Positions 13,346 through 23,868 of a stretch of DNA of 64,000 nt are shown piece by piece; position 1 is the first letter of the stretch, and each line of letters starts with the position of its first letter. The notes beneath the pieces are model-generated. The model saw nothing but the letters and a program-made list of their open reading frames with translations, had not been told where the DNA came from and made no database searches. Source of the stretch: Liolophura sinensis. Lineage: Eukaryota; Mollusca; Polyplacophora; Chitonida; Chitonidae. The translations under genes and the position numbers were made by a program. The stretch lies in assembly GCF_032854445.1 (NCBI RefSeq), contig NC_088295.1:90628644-90692643 (forward strand). The letters are read 5' to 3'.

Positions 13346-13578
13346 CACAGTTGACTTTGACCTTTGCCCACAGAATTACCTCAATGTAAAGAACATATTT
13401 AAGGAAGACATGCTTTCCCCAACAAATTTCATGTAAGACCAACTGAAACAGCCCAATAACGCTGCTGTTCGCTTATTGCTGCCAAATGAGGAGGTATGGG
13501 GAAATCTGTAAAATGTGCTCATATCATAACAATGACTTGACAATCAAGGCCAGTGAACACGAGGTACAAAATACTTAC
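13346..13578. other. Intron segment directly downstream of the Ig exon
   Basis: Starts (minus direction) with the consensus donor GTAAGT at 13573-13578. It contains a triple nuclear-receptor-like half-site run at 13352-13369 (see findings). No further coding was seen. Confidence 0.6.
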
Positions 13579-13914
13579 TGTTGACGTTGAGATGGACCCA
13601 GCTTCCATTCACAGAGGAGTCCTCTTTACCATCCAGCAGAATGATCTTGCATTCATACCACCCCTCGTCTGATGGCTTAATCTGGCTAAGCTCCAAGCTC
13701 CCGTGGTCCAGAAGCCGCACTCGACTCTTGTAGCCACGGTCCATGTGGGATGGGTAGTTATCATACTGGATGAAAACCGGGTTCTTCACCCCCTCCTTCT
13801 TCCACTGGACGACGTAGGGTAGGGTTAGCTCATCCGGGTAACTCAGGCATGTTAACACCTGGCGACCACCCACGCTTGCCGACTTGCTACTGGTCTGGCT
13901 GTAGATGTATGCAA
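13579..13914 (-). CDS. Single exon encoding an Ig domain of a Turtle/IGSF9-like cell-adhesion receptor
   Basis: This exon encodes one complete extracellular Ig domain. On the minus strand a TTTGTATTTACAG acceptor precedes 13914 and a GTAAGT donor follows 13579. The exon is 336 bp, phase 1-1 (111 whole codons plus split codons at both ends), as is typical for Ig-domain exons. Within the 111 residues, the disulphide cysteines are C22 and C88, the core tryptophan is W37, and the F-strand motif is DEGWYEC (82-88). An N-glycosylation sequon NGS is at 102-104. PYVVQWKKEGVKNPVFIQY, GRxxL-like spacing, DxGWYEC and NGSWVHLNVN match what I know of the first Ig domain of Drosophila Turtle and vertebrate IGSF9/IGSF9B; in those proteins the next domain also follows directly after this VN. 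Those receptors have five Ig and two FNIII domains plus one transmembrane helix, and act in dendrite and synapse adhesion. The family call is from memory of motifs; another Ig-superfamily member is possible. No neighbouring exon was found. Confidence 0.78.
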
Positions 13915-14060
13915 CTGTAAATACAAACAAATGAAAGATTAAAACCTACCTCACCTAGTCCTACACTTATATCGATTTATCCCATATGGTAGGTAAGTTG
14001 TTTTGAAAAAAAATTCACTTAATTTTGACGATGGTCAAATTTTGTTTGTGGAGAAAACCT
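13915..14060. other. Upstream intron segment with the 3' splice signal
   Basis: On the minus strand, T-rich sequence (CTTTCATTTGTTTGTATTTACAG, in pieces) leads into the acceptor AG at 13915-13916, which supports the exon start. Confidence 0.6.
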
Positions 14061-14192
14061 GAGAGACAGGTGTAAATCACCACCAGTCGCCAGATAGACA
14101 ATGACAGAGAGACAGGTGTAAATCACCACCAGTTGCCAGGTACACACTGACAGAGAGACAGGTGTAAATCACGACCAGTCACCAGGTACAGG
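14061..14192. repeat. 46-bp tandem repeat (about 3 copies)
   Basis: Copies begin GAGAGACAGGTGTAAATCAC at 14061, 14107 and 14153. The third is partial. They differ at a few bases only. Confidence 0.93.
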
Positions 14193-14239
14193 TATGCTGC
14201 ATTGTCCATGAACACAAACTTAAAAGCTGCACTATAAAC

Positions 14240-16411
14240 ATGTACTTGCAAGCTATCAAACTGCAGCTGTTATCTGCATACTGTCCATGTACATACAAGC
14301 TATCAAACTGCAGCTGTCATCTGCATACCGTTCACGCAAATACAAGCTATCAAACTGCAGCTGTTATCTGCATACCGTTTATGTACATACAAGCTATCAA
14401 ACTGCAGCTGTCATCTGCATACCGTTCACGTACATACAAGCTATCAAACTGCAGCTGTTATCTGCATACCGTTTATGTACATACAAGCTATCAAACTGCA
14501 ACTGTTATCTGCATACCGTTCACGTACATACAAGCTATCAAACTGCAGCTGTTATCTGCATACCGTTCACGTACATACAAGCTATCAAACTGCAGCTGTC
14601 ATCTGCATACCGTTCACGTACATACAAGCTATCAAACTGCAGCTGTTATCTGCATACCGTTTATGTACATACAAGCTATCAAACTGCAGCTGTTATCTGC
14701 ATACCGTTTATGTACATACAAGCTATCAAACTGCAGCTGTTATCTGCATACCGTTCACGTACATACAAGCTATCAAACTGCAGCTGTTATCTGCATACCG
14801 TTTATGTACATACAAGCTATCAAACTGCAGCTGTCATCTGCATACCGTTCACGTACATACAAGCTATCAAACTGCAGCTGTTATCTGCATACCGTTTATG
14901 TACATACAAGCTATCAAACTGCAGCTGTTATCTGCATACCATTTATGTACATACAAGCTATCAAACTGCAGCTGTCATCTGCATACCGTTCACGTACATA
15001 CAAGCTATCAAACTGCAGCTGCTATCTGCATACCGTTTATGTACATACAAGCTATCAAATTGCAGCTGTCATCTGCATACCGTTCACGTACATACAAGCT
15101 ATCAAACTGCAGCTGTTATCTGCATACCGTTTATGTACATACAAGCTATCAAACTGCAGCTACTACCTGCATACCGTTTATGTACATACAAGCTATCAAA
15201 CTGCAGCTGTTATCTGCATACCGTTTATGTACATACAAGCTATCAAACTGCAGCTGTCATCTGCATACCGTTCACGTACATACAAGCTATCAAACTGCAG
15301 CTGCTATCTGTATACTGTTTATGTACATACAAGCTATCAAACTGCAGCTGTCATCTGCATACCGTTCACGTACATACAAGCTATCAAACTGCAGCTGTTA
15401 TCTGCATACCGTTTATGTACATACAAGCTATCAAACTGCAGCTGTTATCTGCATACCGTTTATGTACATACAAGCTATCAAACTGCAGCTGTTATCTGCA
15501 TACCGTTCACGTACATACAAGCTATCAAACTGCAGCTGTCATCTGCATACCGTTCACGTACATACAAGCTATCAAACTGCAGCTGTTATCTGCATACCGT
15601 TTATGTACATACAAGCTATCAAACTGCAGCTGTTATCTGCATACCGTTTATGTACATACAAGCTATCAAACTGCAGCTGTTATCTGCATACCGTTCACGT
15701 ACATACAAGCTATCAAACTGCAGCTGTTATCTGCATACCGTTTATGTACATACAAGCTATCAAACTGCAGCTGTCATCTGCATACCGTTCACGTACATAC
15801 AAAGCTATCAAACTGCAGCTGTTATCTGCATACCGTTTATGTACATACAAGCTATCAAACTGCAGCTGTCATCTGCATACCGTTCACGTACATACAAGCT
15901 ATCAAACTGCAGCTGCTATCTGCATACCGTTTATGTACATACAAGCTATCAAACTGCAGCTGTCATCTGCATACCATTCACGTACATACAAGCTATCAAA
16001 CTGCAGCTGTTATCTGCATACCGTTTATGTACATACAAGCTATCAAACTGCAGCTACTACCTGCATACCGTTTATGTACATACAAGCTATCAAACTGCAG
16101 CTGTTATCTGCATACCGTTTATGTACATACAAGCTATCAAACTGCAGCTGTCATCTGCATACCGTTCACGTACATACAAGCTATCAAACTGCAGCTGCTA
16201 TCTGTATACCGTTTATGTACATACAAGCTATCAAACTGCAGCTGTCATCTGCATACCGTTTATGTACATACAAGCTATCAAACTGCAGCTGTCATCTGCA
16301 TACCGTTCACGTACATACAAGCTATCAAACTGCAGCTGTTATCTGCATACCGTTCACGTACATACAAACTATCACATTGCAGCTGTTATCTGCATACTGT
16401 CCATGTACACA
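14240..16411. repeat. 47-bp minisatellite, 46 units, with internal block duplication
   Basis: Forty-six copies of a 47-bp unit with core AAGCTATCAAACTGCAGCTG, then a variable GTTATC/GTCATC/GCTATC site and a variable TTCAC/TTTAT site before GTACATACA. One extra A occurs near 15801. The edge units carry ACTGTCCATG. All three forward frames are open for 663-742 codons because the unit lacks stops and 47 is not a multiple of 3; composition and periodicity show these are not proteins. Each unit contains CTGCAG and CAGCTG sites. The array starts about 325 bp upstream of the Ig exon's acceptor, within its 5' intron if that exon is internal. Confidence 0.98.
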
Positions 16412-18662
16412 CAAGTACACACACCATGTATATAAAGGTGTATATCAAACACTGTGTACACTGTAGTAAATTTCACAAAATGGTAGAATCAATCAACAGC
16501 CCAATTCACACGTAAAAAAATCATGCAGGATTACATCTATCTGGTATCACTACTGGCTAGCATAAATAGAACATTACCGTTTTCGTGCTGATTTTTGTTT
16601 GTCACAAAGCAGCTACTAGAACCCCTTTGTTGCCTCTTGGTGATAAGAGAAGACACCAAGAAGATATGTACAAACATACAGGTACACGTAAACTGGACCG
16701 CACACCAAGCCTATATGATGTGTTCAAATATATTGTTTAGCGGACTTCTGATTTCCAACCGACACAATGCTAAAATTGATCAAAAGCCCAATTCACGCTT
16801 CTAAAAACTTCATGCAGGAGCATATCAATCTGATATCACTATCTGCTATTCTAAACAGAACTTTTATAAGTTTTTCTTTTCTTTTTTTTTACTTTGATTT
16901 ACAAAGAAGCTGAGCACCTTAGTTGCCTCTGGTTCATAAGGGAAGACACCACAAACATATTTCTGTCTCTGCTACTTGTGGTATATTTTTATAACATATA
17001 TGGCTGTGATGCAAGTTGTATAAGAATAAAGCTTGATCCATCATGAAAAGTGCATGTACAAAATCATAATTTTACACTAAATTATACATTACATCAATGA
17101 TGCTATTTCACAACATAAAGTCATACTCTGTTACTGTGCAGATCAGAAAAATTCTCACTTATACAACTACCACTGAGAGATGGTTGTGAAATGGAATGTC
17201 AAAATTTATTACAGAATATTTGATTTGAGTATACCATAATTTACCATACTTGAAAATGCAGCCAGGTCACTTCTTTCAACAGAGCATCATACTTTAAAAC
17301 ATAAATTTAAACTTCATATAAATCAAACGCGAGTTCATTCCAAGTTCCCATCAACAAAGAACCAATAATACCACCTTAATCCTCAACATCTTCTAAAATG
17401 AAATTGCCAGATCCACAGAGCCAAACAGTTTACAGGTTTTTGTCACTTAATCTTAAATTATATCACAATTCATTCTCAAAAATGTCCCTACGGCTTTATT
17501 TACAATTACCTCCCTTTACGGTCTTTTAGCGGTTTGGCTGCAAACATCCGTCACACTGACAGTGAGCGACAGAATAATTAGGGCACCCCAAGATATGGGT
17601 TGGCACAGGGACTGGAACGATCCTTCAAACCACCAGTATTGTCTAACAGGCTCACTCACTTAATTCTAATGACATTTATAGGTGATTCAGCTAAACACAT
17701 ATCCGGCACAGATGTTGGCCACTCCACATTATAAGCAGCATCCTCTGGCAGCCATAGCCTGTTGTAGCAGAACAATTTGTCCAGCCTGATAGTACAGTAA
17801 TCCTAAAGAGTTACTGATCAATATGAAACTTAATTACATTATACCCTCGTCTAAGGAACCATTTACGGTCTGCAACAGCAGAAGACACCAAAATGATGCA
17901 CTGTATGCAAAATGGGCATACAAGGTCAGTGTGCATGTTTTTACATAAAGAAATGTAATCTGGAAGGGACAGTCATTTTACATAATGAGATTTGATGTTC
18001 GCAATTTAACCAGCATCAGAAAAATAGCCATTTTTAATATCCCTGATGCGATTTACAAAAACGTAAAGACTTTGATTTGATATTGATCACTTAATGTAAT
18101 CAATCCTTTACCCTTAAATTCTTATCATGAAATATTCAACCAAAAATTATTACCTTAAAAAAGTAAAGTTTGTGGTTGAATGACAGAAAAACAGCCGAGG
18201 CCCTCTCTCCTTTAATCCCCTATTTTCCAATTTACTTTTAAGCTCAATACAACCTAATCCTTCTGGTGCCCAATATCATCCTCTGCTCCTACTTTTTTAA
18301 AACCTGAACAAACTATCATTTTCAATTTAATGAAAATTGATATCCCAGTGAGACAGTTAAATCTGTTGGAACTGAGATTTAATACGAGCATGAGAAGGTG
18401 TTCTAATCGGCCTTTGGGTCGAGCTGGCAGGAGGGATGTCAGGCCAGTCCACCCAAGCTGTAATTAACACACATCACAACTGATAATTTGAAGTTGTCAA
18501 AATGCCAAGAAAATGGAGATCACGCGCCAGCAAATGGAGAAATCTTTTTTTTTTCTCGCACACACTCTGTTGAACAGTTTTGCTGAGCAACATTTCAAAA
18601 TGATGTCACACTGTGTAACTTGACATTGCTCGTGTGCAGTTCAAATGGAAGAAATACAAATA
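16412..18662. other. AT-rich single-copy DNA, no gene seen
   Basis: Frames are short. Two related segments, 16500-16660 and 16790-16950, share phrases (CATGCAGGA, ATCTGGTATCACTA / ATCTGATATCACTA, GGGAAGACACCA-type), suggesting an old duplication about 290 bp apart. A GC-balanced island at about 18360-18500 contrasts with the AT-rich surroundings. Confidence 0.5.
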
Positions 18663-18847
18663 CTGCTTGTGCTGCTTACAGAAATCAACATATTCTGCTT
18701 GTGCTGCTTACAGAAATCAACATTTTCTGCTTGTGCTGCTTACAGAAATCAACATATTCTGCTTATGCTGCTTACAGAAATCAATATACTCTGCTTGTGC
18801 TGCTTACAGAAATCAACATATTCTGCTTGTGCTGCTTACAGAAATCA
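18663..18847. repeat. 32-bp minisatellite, about 6 units
   Basis: Six copies of a 32-bp unit, CTGCTTGTGCTGCTTACAGA then AATCAACATATT, with rare substitutions. All three forward frames are open over the array because 32 is not a multiple of 3. Confidence 0.97.
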
Positions 18848-18963
18848 CAATGTTTATCCTCATATTAATGAAAGTAACCAAAGAAACTCGTTCTCTTTGG
18901 TTTTCATCTCTTCCAAACTGAAATGTTTTTGGCTTATGATGATGCTGTTCCTTTTGGTGCTGT

Positions 18964-19064
18964 CTGGTTTTCTCCCACTATAATACTTGCTGTCATCATG
19001 TAAGTCAAACATTCCTGAGTACAAGTATAGCATAAAAACACCAATGAAATAAATAAATAAATAA

Positions 19065-19066
<2 letters not shown>
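18964..19066 (+). mobile_element. 5'-truncated SINE/LINE 3' end (group A tail)
   Basis: TGGTTTTCTCCCACTATAAT, a TGCTGTCATCATGTAAGT block, CCTGAGTACAAGTATAGC and AAAACACCAATGAAAT align in order with the 3' half of the SINE at 30658-30905. The copy ends in an (AAAT)n tail (about 19046-19066), the expected 3' end of such retroposons. Confidence 0.8.

Positions 19067-19133
<67 letters not shown>
19067..19133. repeat. (AT)n microsatellite on a retroposon tail
   Basis: About 33 AT repeats with one AC interruption follow the AAAT tail of the adjacent retroposon fragment, suggesting that the microsatellite grew from the tail. Confidence 0.95.
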
Positions 19134-19137
<4 letters not shown>

Positions 19138-19341
19138 AGATGAAGATATTCACAGGTCACAAACCTGAAATTTACATATTCACACTTTTCAACAAGTCAG
19201 CATGAAGTCAAAGTTTAACATGCATGTGTGCGCTGTGAAAAATGCTGATGTATCTTAGACTCCAGCAGTGAGATCCTTTTATGGTCTGAGAAAGCCTGGG
19301 TATATCCTCCGGTCAGGTTGACGCCTGTTGCTATCACCAAT

Positions 19342-19436
19342 AGTGCTATGTCCCCATAGGTCACCTGTAGCGCTATGTCCCCATAGGTCACCTGTAGCGC
19401 TGTGTCCCCATAGGTCACCTGTAGCGCTATGTCCAC
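19342..19436. repeat. 27-bp tandem repeat, about 3.5 copies
   Basis: Units start at 19342, 19369, 19396 and 19423 with GCGCTATGTCCCCATAGGTC then ACCTGTA. The last unit is partial and reads CCACACAG. The unit length of nine codons keeps some frames open on both strands; this is not a gene. Confidence 0.95.
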
Positions 19437-20209
19437 ACAGCTGTTTTGATAACTTCACAAGGAAACCTGCATCCAACAGAGCAGGGACAAAGCGATGCTA
19501 TTGTGAAGGCAAAATTTAATGCTTTTTGCAATATAGTTCCAGAGAAAAGACAAACAATGTAAAGATATTAGACATATTTGTACAGCAGCTATTAGACGTA
19601 CATCGAGGGAGAACTGCTAATAAAGTGAAGTGGATAAGTGTGGTATATGAGCACCCTGCATGTTAGCCTGTGATAAGTGGCCTGCCGGTCACCCACTCAC
19701 CCACCTCCTACTGCCACCAACACACAGCAGGCACCCACAGACGGGGTGATTTGTGGGAGAGGTGACAGGTGGATTCCACCATTCATTTAGCCAGGCGTCT
19801 GGATTACACAATTAATTCCTAGACATCACGAGAACAGTTTGTGTTGGCGAGAGCAGTTTGTGTTGGCCGGCTGCTTGAGGCATCAGTCAGATTGCATGAC
19901 AAATCAGCAATAGGTAGCCTGTCTACCCTGATGATTGTCTGCACACATGTATGCATGTGAGATGAGGGCGCATCCCTCCCTGATGCCCAGCCAGCTAAAC
20001 AACCCTCATTTACATAATTAAATACTACAACTGTAATAAGTTTTGTCATCATCTCATCAGCTTTTACAAATGATCCTGATTTCATATCAAAATGCATTAC
20101 AAGAGGTAATTTCTCTTTGCATGATTAAGGTGGGCAAATCAACCTTGTTACTGCCAATCTGTTTGAGATACTGATGAACGGCTCTCACCATGTACCATAG
20201 TTGCCAATG
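19437..20209. other. Single-copy DNA, no gene seen
   Basis: Moderately complex sequence with a CCACCCACTCACCC-like stretch near 19690-19710. No recognisable coding. Confidence 0.5.
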
Positions 20210-21170
20210 TTCACACATTCCTGCTGATAATGCTACTATAGTACCACTACTGGCAACGTTTTCATAATAATCATTGCTAGCAATGCTCATTCAGAACGAC
20301 AGCTGACAAAGCTTTCACAGTATAATTGCTGGCATACAGAATTACATCTGGCAATGATATCACAGTATCATTGCTGGCATACAGAATTACATCTGGCAAT
20401 GATATCACAGTATCATTGCTGGCATCACACCCACCTTACCACTGTTGGTAATGCTAAATACAAAACCACAACTGGCAATGCCCTCACAGTATCATTGCTG
20501 GCAATACACTCACATTACTATAATTGACAATGCTTATACAGATCCACAACTGACAATGCTGTCACAGTATCATTGCTGCCGATGCAATCACATGACAATT
20601 GTTGGTAATGCGTATCCAGAACCACACCTGGCAATGTCCTCCCAGTATCATTGCTGGCAAAACACCCACATTACCACTGTTGGTAATGTTTATACAGATC
20701 CACAACTGACAATCCCCTCACAGTATCATTGCTGGCCATGCAATCACATTATCAGTGCTGACATTGCACTCACATCACCATTTTTTGGTACTGCTTATAT
20801 AGATCCACAACTGACAATGCCTTCACAGTATCATTGCTGGCTATGCACTCACATTACCACTGCTGACAATGTACTTACATTATCACTGTGACAATGCCCT
20901 CACATTATCACTGTGACAATGCCCTCACATTATCACTGCTGACAATGCACTCACATTATCACTGCTGACAAAGCACACACATTATCACTGCTGGCAATGC
21001 ACTCACATTATCATTGCTGGCAATGCACTCACATTATCACTGCTGGCAATGCACTCACATCATCACTGCTGACAATGCACACACATTATCATTGATGGCA
21101 ATGCACTCGCATTATCACTGCTGGCAATGCACTCACATTATCATTGCTGACAATACACTCACAGTGTCAA
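20210..21170. repeat. Approximately 26-bp diverged minisatellite
   Basis: Unit CAATGCACTCACATTATCAC then TGCTGG, about 26 bp. The right half (20870-21150) is homogeneous. In the left half the units are diverged and include a longer, near-exact duplication (about 45 bp, TTGCTGGCATACAGAATTAC..., at about 20326-20420). A 148-codon plus-strand frame here is repeat-driven. Confidence 0.92.
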
Positions 21171-21483
21171 TGTTTGACACATGATGATGCTTGTGATATT
21201 ATTATGTGAACAGTGATGAGGATTTCTATTTGAAAAGCTAATTAGACATGCTGTTTAAAATTTGCTGATTAATGTTGAACATAAGTGATGTTTGGTAAGA
21301 AGGATGGTTTTTGGTGTAGAACAAGGAGCTTGACTATGTCCAGTCAATCTGAAGATCTTGTTAACTGACTGTAAAGACTGTATTTCAATCAAAACAAACT
21401 ACATGTATATCATTGACATACAACATCTATGACCTAATACTGCATTAAAAAAGAACAAATTTGTTCTCATATCCATGCATGTG
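21171..21483. other. Spacer between two arrays
   Basis: About 310 bp of unique AT-rich sequence. No gene seen. Confidence 0.5.
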
Positions 21484-22315
21484 TACCACGTGAACACAAC
21501 ATATTTTTTGGAATGAGAAGTTTGGGCAGCATGTGATCCAGTTATGATGAGATCAGTGTCATCACGTGACACAACATATTTATGGAATAAGAAGTTTGGG
21601 CAGCATGTGATCCAGTTATGACCAGATCAGTGACATCATGTGCACTCAACATATTTATGGAATGAGAAGTTTGGGCAGCATGTGATCCAGTTATGACCAG
21701 ATCAGTGACATCACGTGAACACAACACATTTATGGAATGAGAAGTTTGGGCAGCATGTGATCCAGTTATGACCAGATCAGTGTCATCATGTGAACACAAC
21801 ACATTTATGGAATGAGAAGTTTGGGCAGTATGTGATCCAGTTATGACCAAATCGGTGTCATCACGTGAGCACAAGGCATTGATGGAACGAGAAGTTTGGG
21901 CAGCATGTGATCCAGTTATGACCAGATCAGTGTCATCACGTGAACACGACACATTTATGGAATGAGAAGTTTGGGCAGCATGTGATCCAGTTATGACCAG
22001 ATCAGTCTCATCACGTGAGCACAATGCATTGATGGAACGAGAAGTTTGGGCAGCATGTGATCCAGTTATGACCAGATCAGTCTCATCACGTGAAAACAAC
22101 ACATTTATGGAATGAGAAGTTTGGGCAGCATGTGATCCAGTTATGACCAGATCAGTCTCATCACGTGAGCACAATGCATTGATGGAACGAGAAGTTTGGG
22201 CAGCATGTGATCCAGTTATGACCAGATCAGTCTCATCACGTGAGCACAATGCATTGATGGAACGAGAAGTTTGGGCAGCATGTGATCCAGTTATGACCAG
22301 ATCAGTGTCATCACC
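21484..22315. repeat. 75-bp minisatellite, about 11 units
   Basis: Each unit contains GAAGTTTGGGCAGCATGTGA, TCCAGTTATGACCAGATCAG and TCATCACGTGA. Two unit forms exist, X (AACACAACACATTTATGG) and Y (GAGCACAATGCATTGATGG), which alternate in the right half (about 21788-22240). As 75 bp is 25 codons, a 265-codon minus-strand frame with a 25-residue period is open; I do not regard it as a gene. Confidence 0.97.
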
Positions 22316-23014
22316 ACCAGCTAAGGAACAGGCCTCCAATAAGCCTATGGGAAATCCCTGCGCACAAAAGCCTCAATCATTCCAGACTCGTTGAAAGTGT
22401 TTTATCAGGCAAGGTTGAACTGGTCAAGCAGCTGAGGTTGATACTGTGTTTGGCTAACAGCCTGGCTCACATCAACCTATCTCACTTCAGTCTATTGCCA
22501 AGCGGCTGTCTTATTTAGTACATTGATTTAGAATGGGACAAAGTAGCACCTGGCTAGCTATCAGAGGAGTTAATACCCTCAATTTATAACTAACTACTAT
22601 AGGACATATTATACACAGCAGCTGTCCCTCCTGTGGCTGCTGACTGATTAACCTTAACTATTCCATGTCTTCATACATGACTGCACACACAGCGCCAAGG
22701 AGTAATCTAACTCTGAGATAATATTGTGATTTGTATCAAGTGTAAGAGATAAGTGACACAGTTAATGATTACAGTCATGGAGCATGCTACATTACAGAGC
22801 ACGCCTACCTGTGAACGAGAAGTACATGGGCCTGTATCTCATACACACATGTACAGTCTGATCACTTCAACATGCCTATACTGTTTTCAGCACATCCAGC
22901 TGCCCAGTAACCGTGGAGATACATGTATCTGTCTTTTCAAAAATAAAAGAATTTCTCCATTTTACCTCATATATGGTCATGGTGGATCTGTTTCACAACA
23001 AGACTAATTGAAGA
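22316..23014. other. Single-copy DNA, no gene seen
   Basis: Unique sequence directly right of the 75-bp array. No exon recognised. Confidence 0.5.
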
Positions 23015-23140
23015 GATCTGAATTGATTTGATTTGACTTGACTTGATTGTTGTATGCCATATTCAAGAATTTTTTACTTATACAATGGCAGTCAGTATTA
23101 TGTATAAAAATGGTATTATGGAAACCAGAGTGACCCCACC
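23015..23140 (-). mobile_element. Retroposon 3' end related to group A
   Basis: On the minus strand GGGGTCACTCTGGTTTCC, an ATAATACTGACTGCC block, TTGTATAAGTAAAAAATTC, TTGAATATGGCATAC and a CAATCAAGTCAAGTC tail appear in the order of the group A 3' half. Substitutions are frequent, so this is an old copy. Confidence 0.65.
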
Positions 23141-23650
23141 AAAGAAATCTACAAATTTTGATTGTGTTTGGAAGCGATGGAAGGCAACTACCTTTAACCA
23201 CAGCTGACTCTCCAGAGGTGGAAATGGTTCATATACAATCTACAATAAATGTAATAAAAATGCTACAAACTTTCCAGTACACTGCAAAAGACAACCTGTG
23301 AAATAAATGACCAGTCTAGCATTTCACTATTAAGTAGGTACAGCGTAAAACACAAACCACAATATAAACCAACCATCTAGAATTTCACTATAAAGTACTT
23401 GGTGTGCTTTGTATTTATTGCCAGACCTCACCAAAGAATCTGCAGTTCACTGTGGTTCACAGTTTCAAGGTTCCACGGCATGCAACCATACTAATTCACA
23501 CCTGAGCAGTTCAAATATGTGTTACTTTGTATGTCCTATATGCAGCATGCATTCACTATTTTCCAACTGCACTAATCAGCATAAATACACAGCGTCCACA
23601 TCCTCTATAATCATATTGTCAACCTCAGGAACATCATGACTCTGCCTTAT
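23141..23650. other. Single-copy DNA, no gene seen
   Basis: Contains two similar short phrases at about 23310-23340 and 23370-23400 (TCTAGCATTTCACTATTAAG / TCTAGAATTTCACTATAAAG). TCTGCCTTAT at 23641-23650 is the left target-site duplication of the adjacent SINE. Confidence 0.5.
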
Positions 23651-23858
23651 ACTTATTTATTTATTTGATTGGTGCTTTACGCCATACTGAAGAATACTTC
23701 AGCGGCCAAAAGAGCAACCATCCATAGGTTGCTGGGATACCTTCCCATGTGCGGACAGAAAGGACTGGACTTCAACTTACAGTGACCACATTGGTCAGAG
23801 GTTCCAGGGTCATTGCAGGGTGTTGGCGTGCTAACCACCTCGGCCACAGAGGCCCCTT
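23651..23858 (-). mobile_element. tRNA-like SINE (group A) with perfect 10-bp target-site duplication
   Basis: The element is bracketed by perfect TCTGCCTTAT copies (23641-23650 and 23859-23868). On the minus strand it begins GGGGCCTCTGTGGCCGAGG, contains GGTTAGCACGC and a CTGGAACCTCTGACCAATG block, a TAAGTTGAAGTCC B-box-like stretch, GCAACCTATGGATGGTTG, then TTCAGTATGGCGTAAAGC and an (AAAT)n tail. The CTCTGTGGC head and GTGGTTAGCA resemble a tRNA D-arm/A box. The central part is shorter than in the 30658 copy, so it carries an internal deletion. Confidence 0.93.
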
Positions 23859-23868
23859 TCTGCCTTAT

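Noticed and set aside
13915-13930. In-frame ATG upstream of the Ig exon as a start codon
   Set aside because: The residues before 13914 come from the T-rich intron end. The acceptor AG at 13915-13916 and the Ig-domain limits indicate an internal exon joined to an upstream one.
14240-16515. Three overlapping plus-strand ORFs of 663-742 codons
   Set aside because: They are the same periodic peptide read in three frames of a stop-free 47-bp repeat. No unique protein sequence surrounds them.
21542-22339. 265-codon minus-strand ORF with a 25-residue repeat
   Set aside because: Produced by the 75-bp array. No non-repeat coding sequence at either end.
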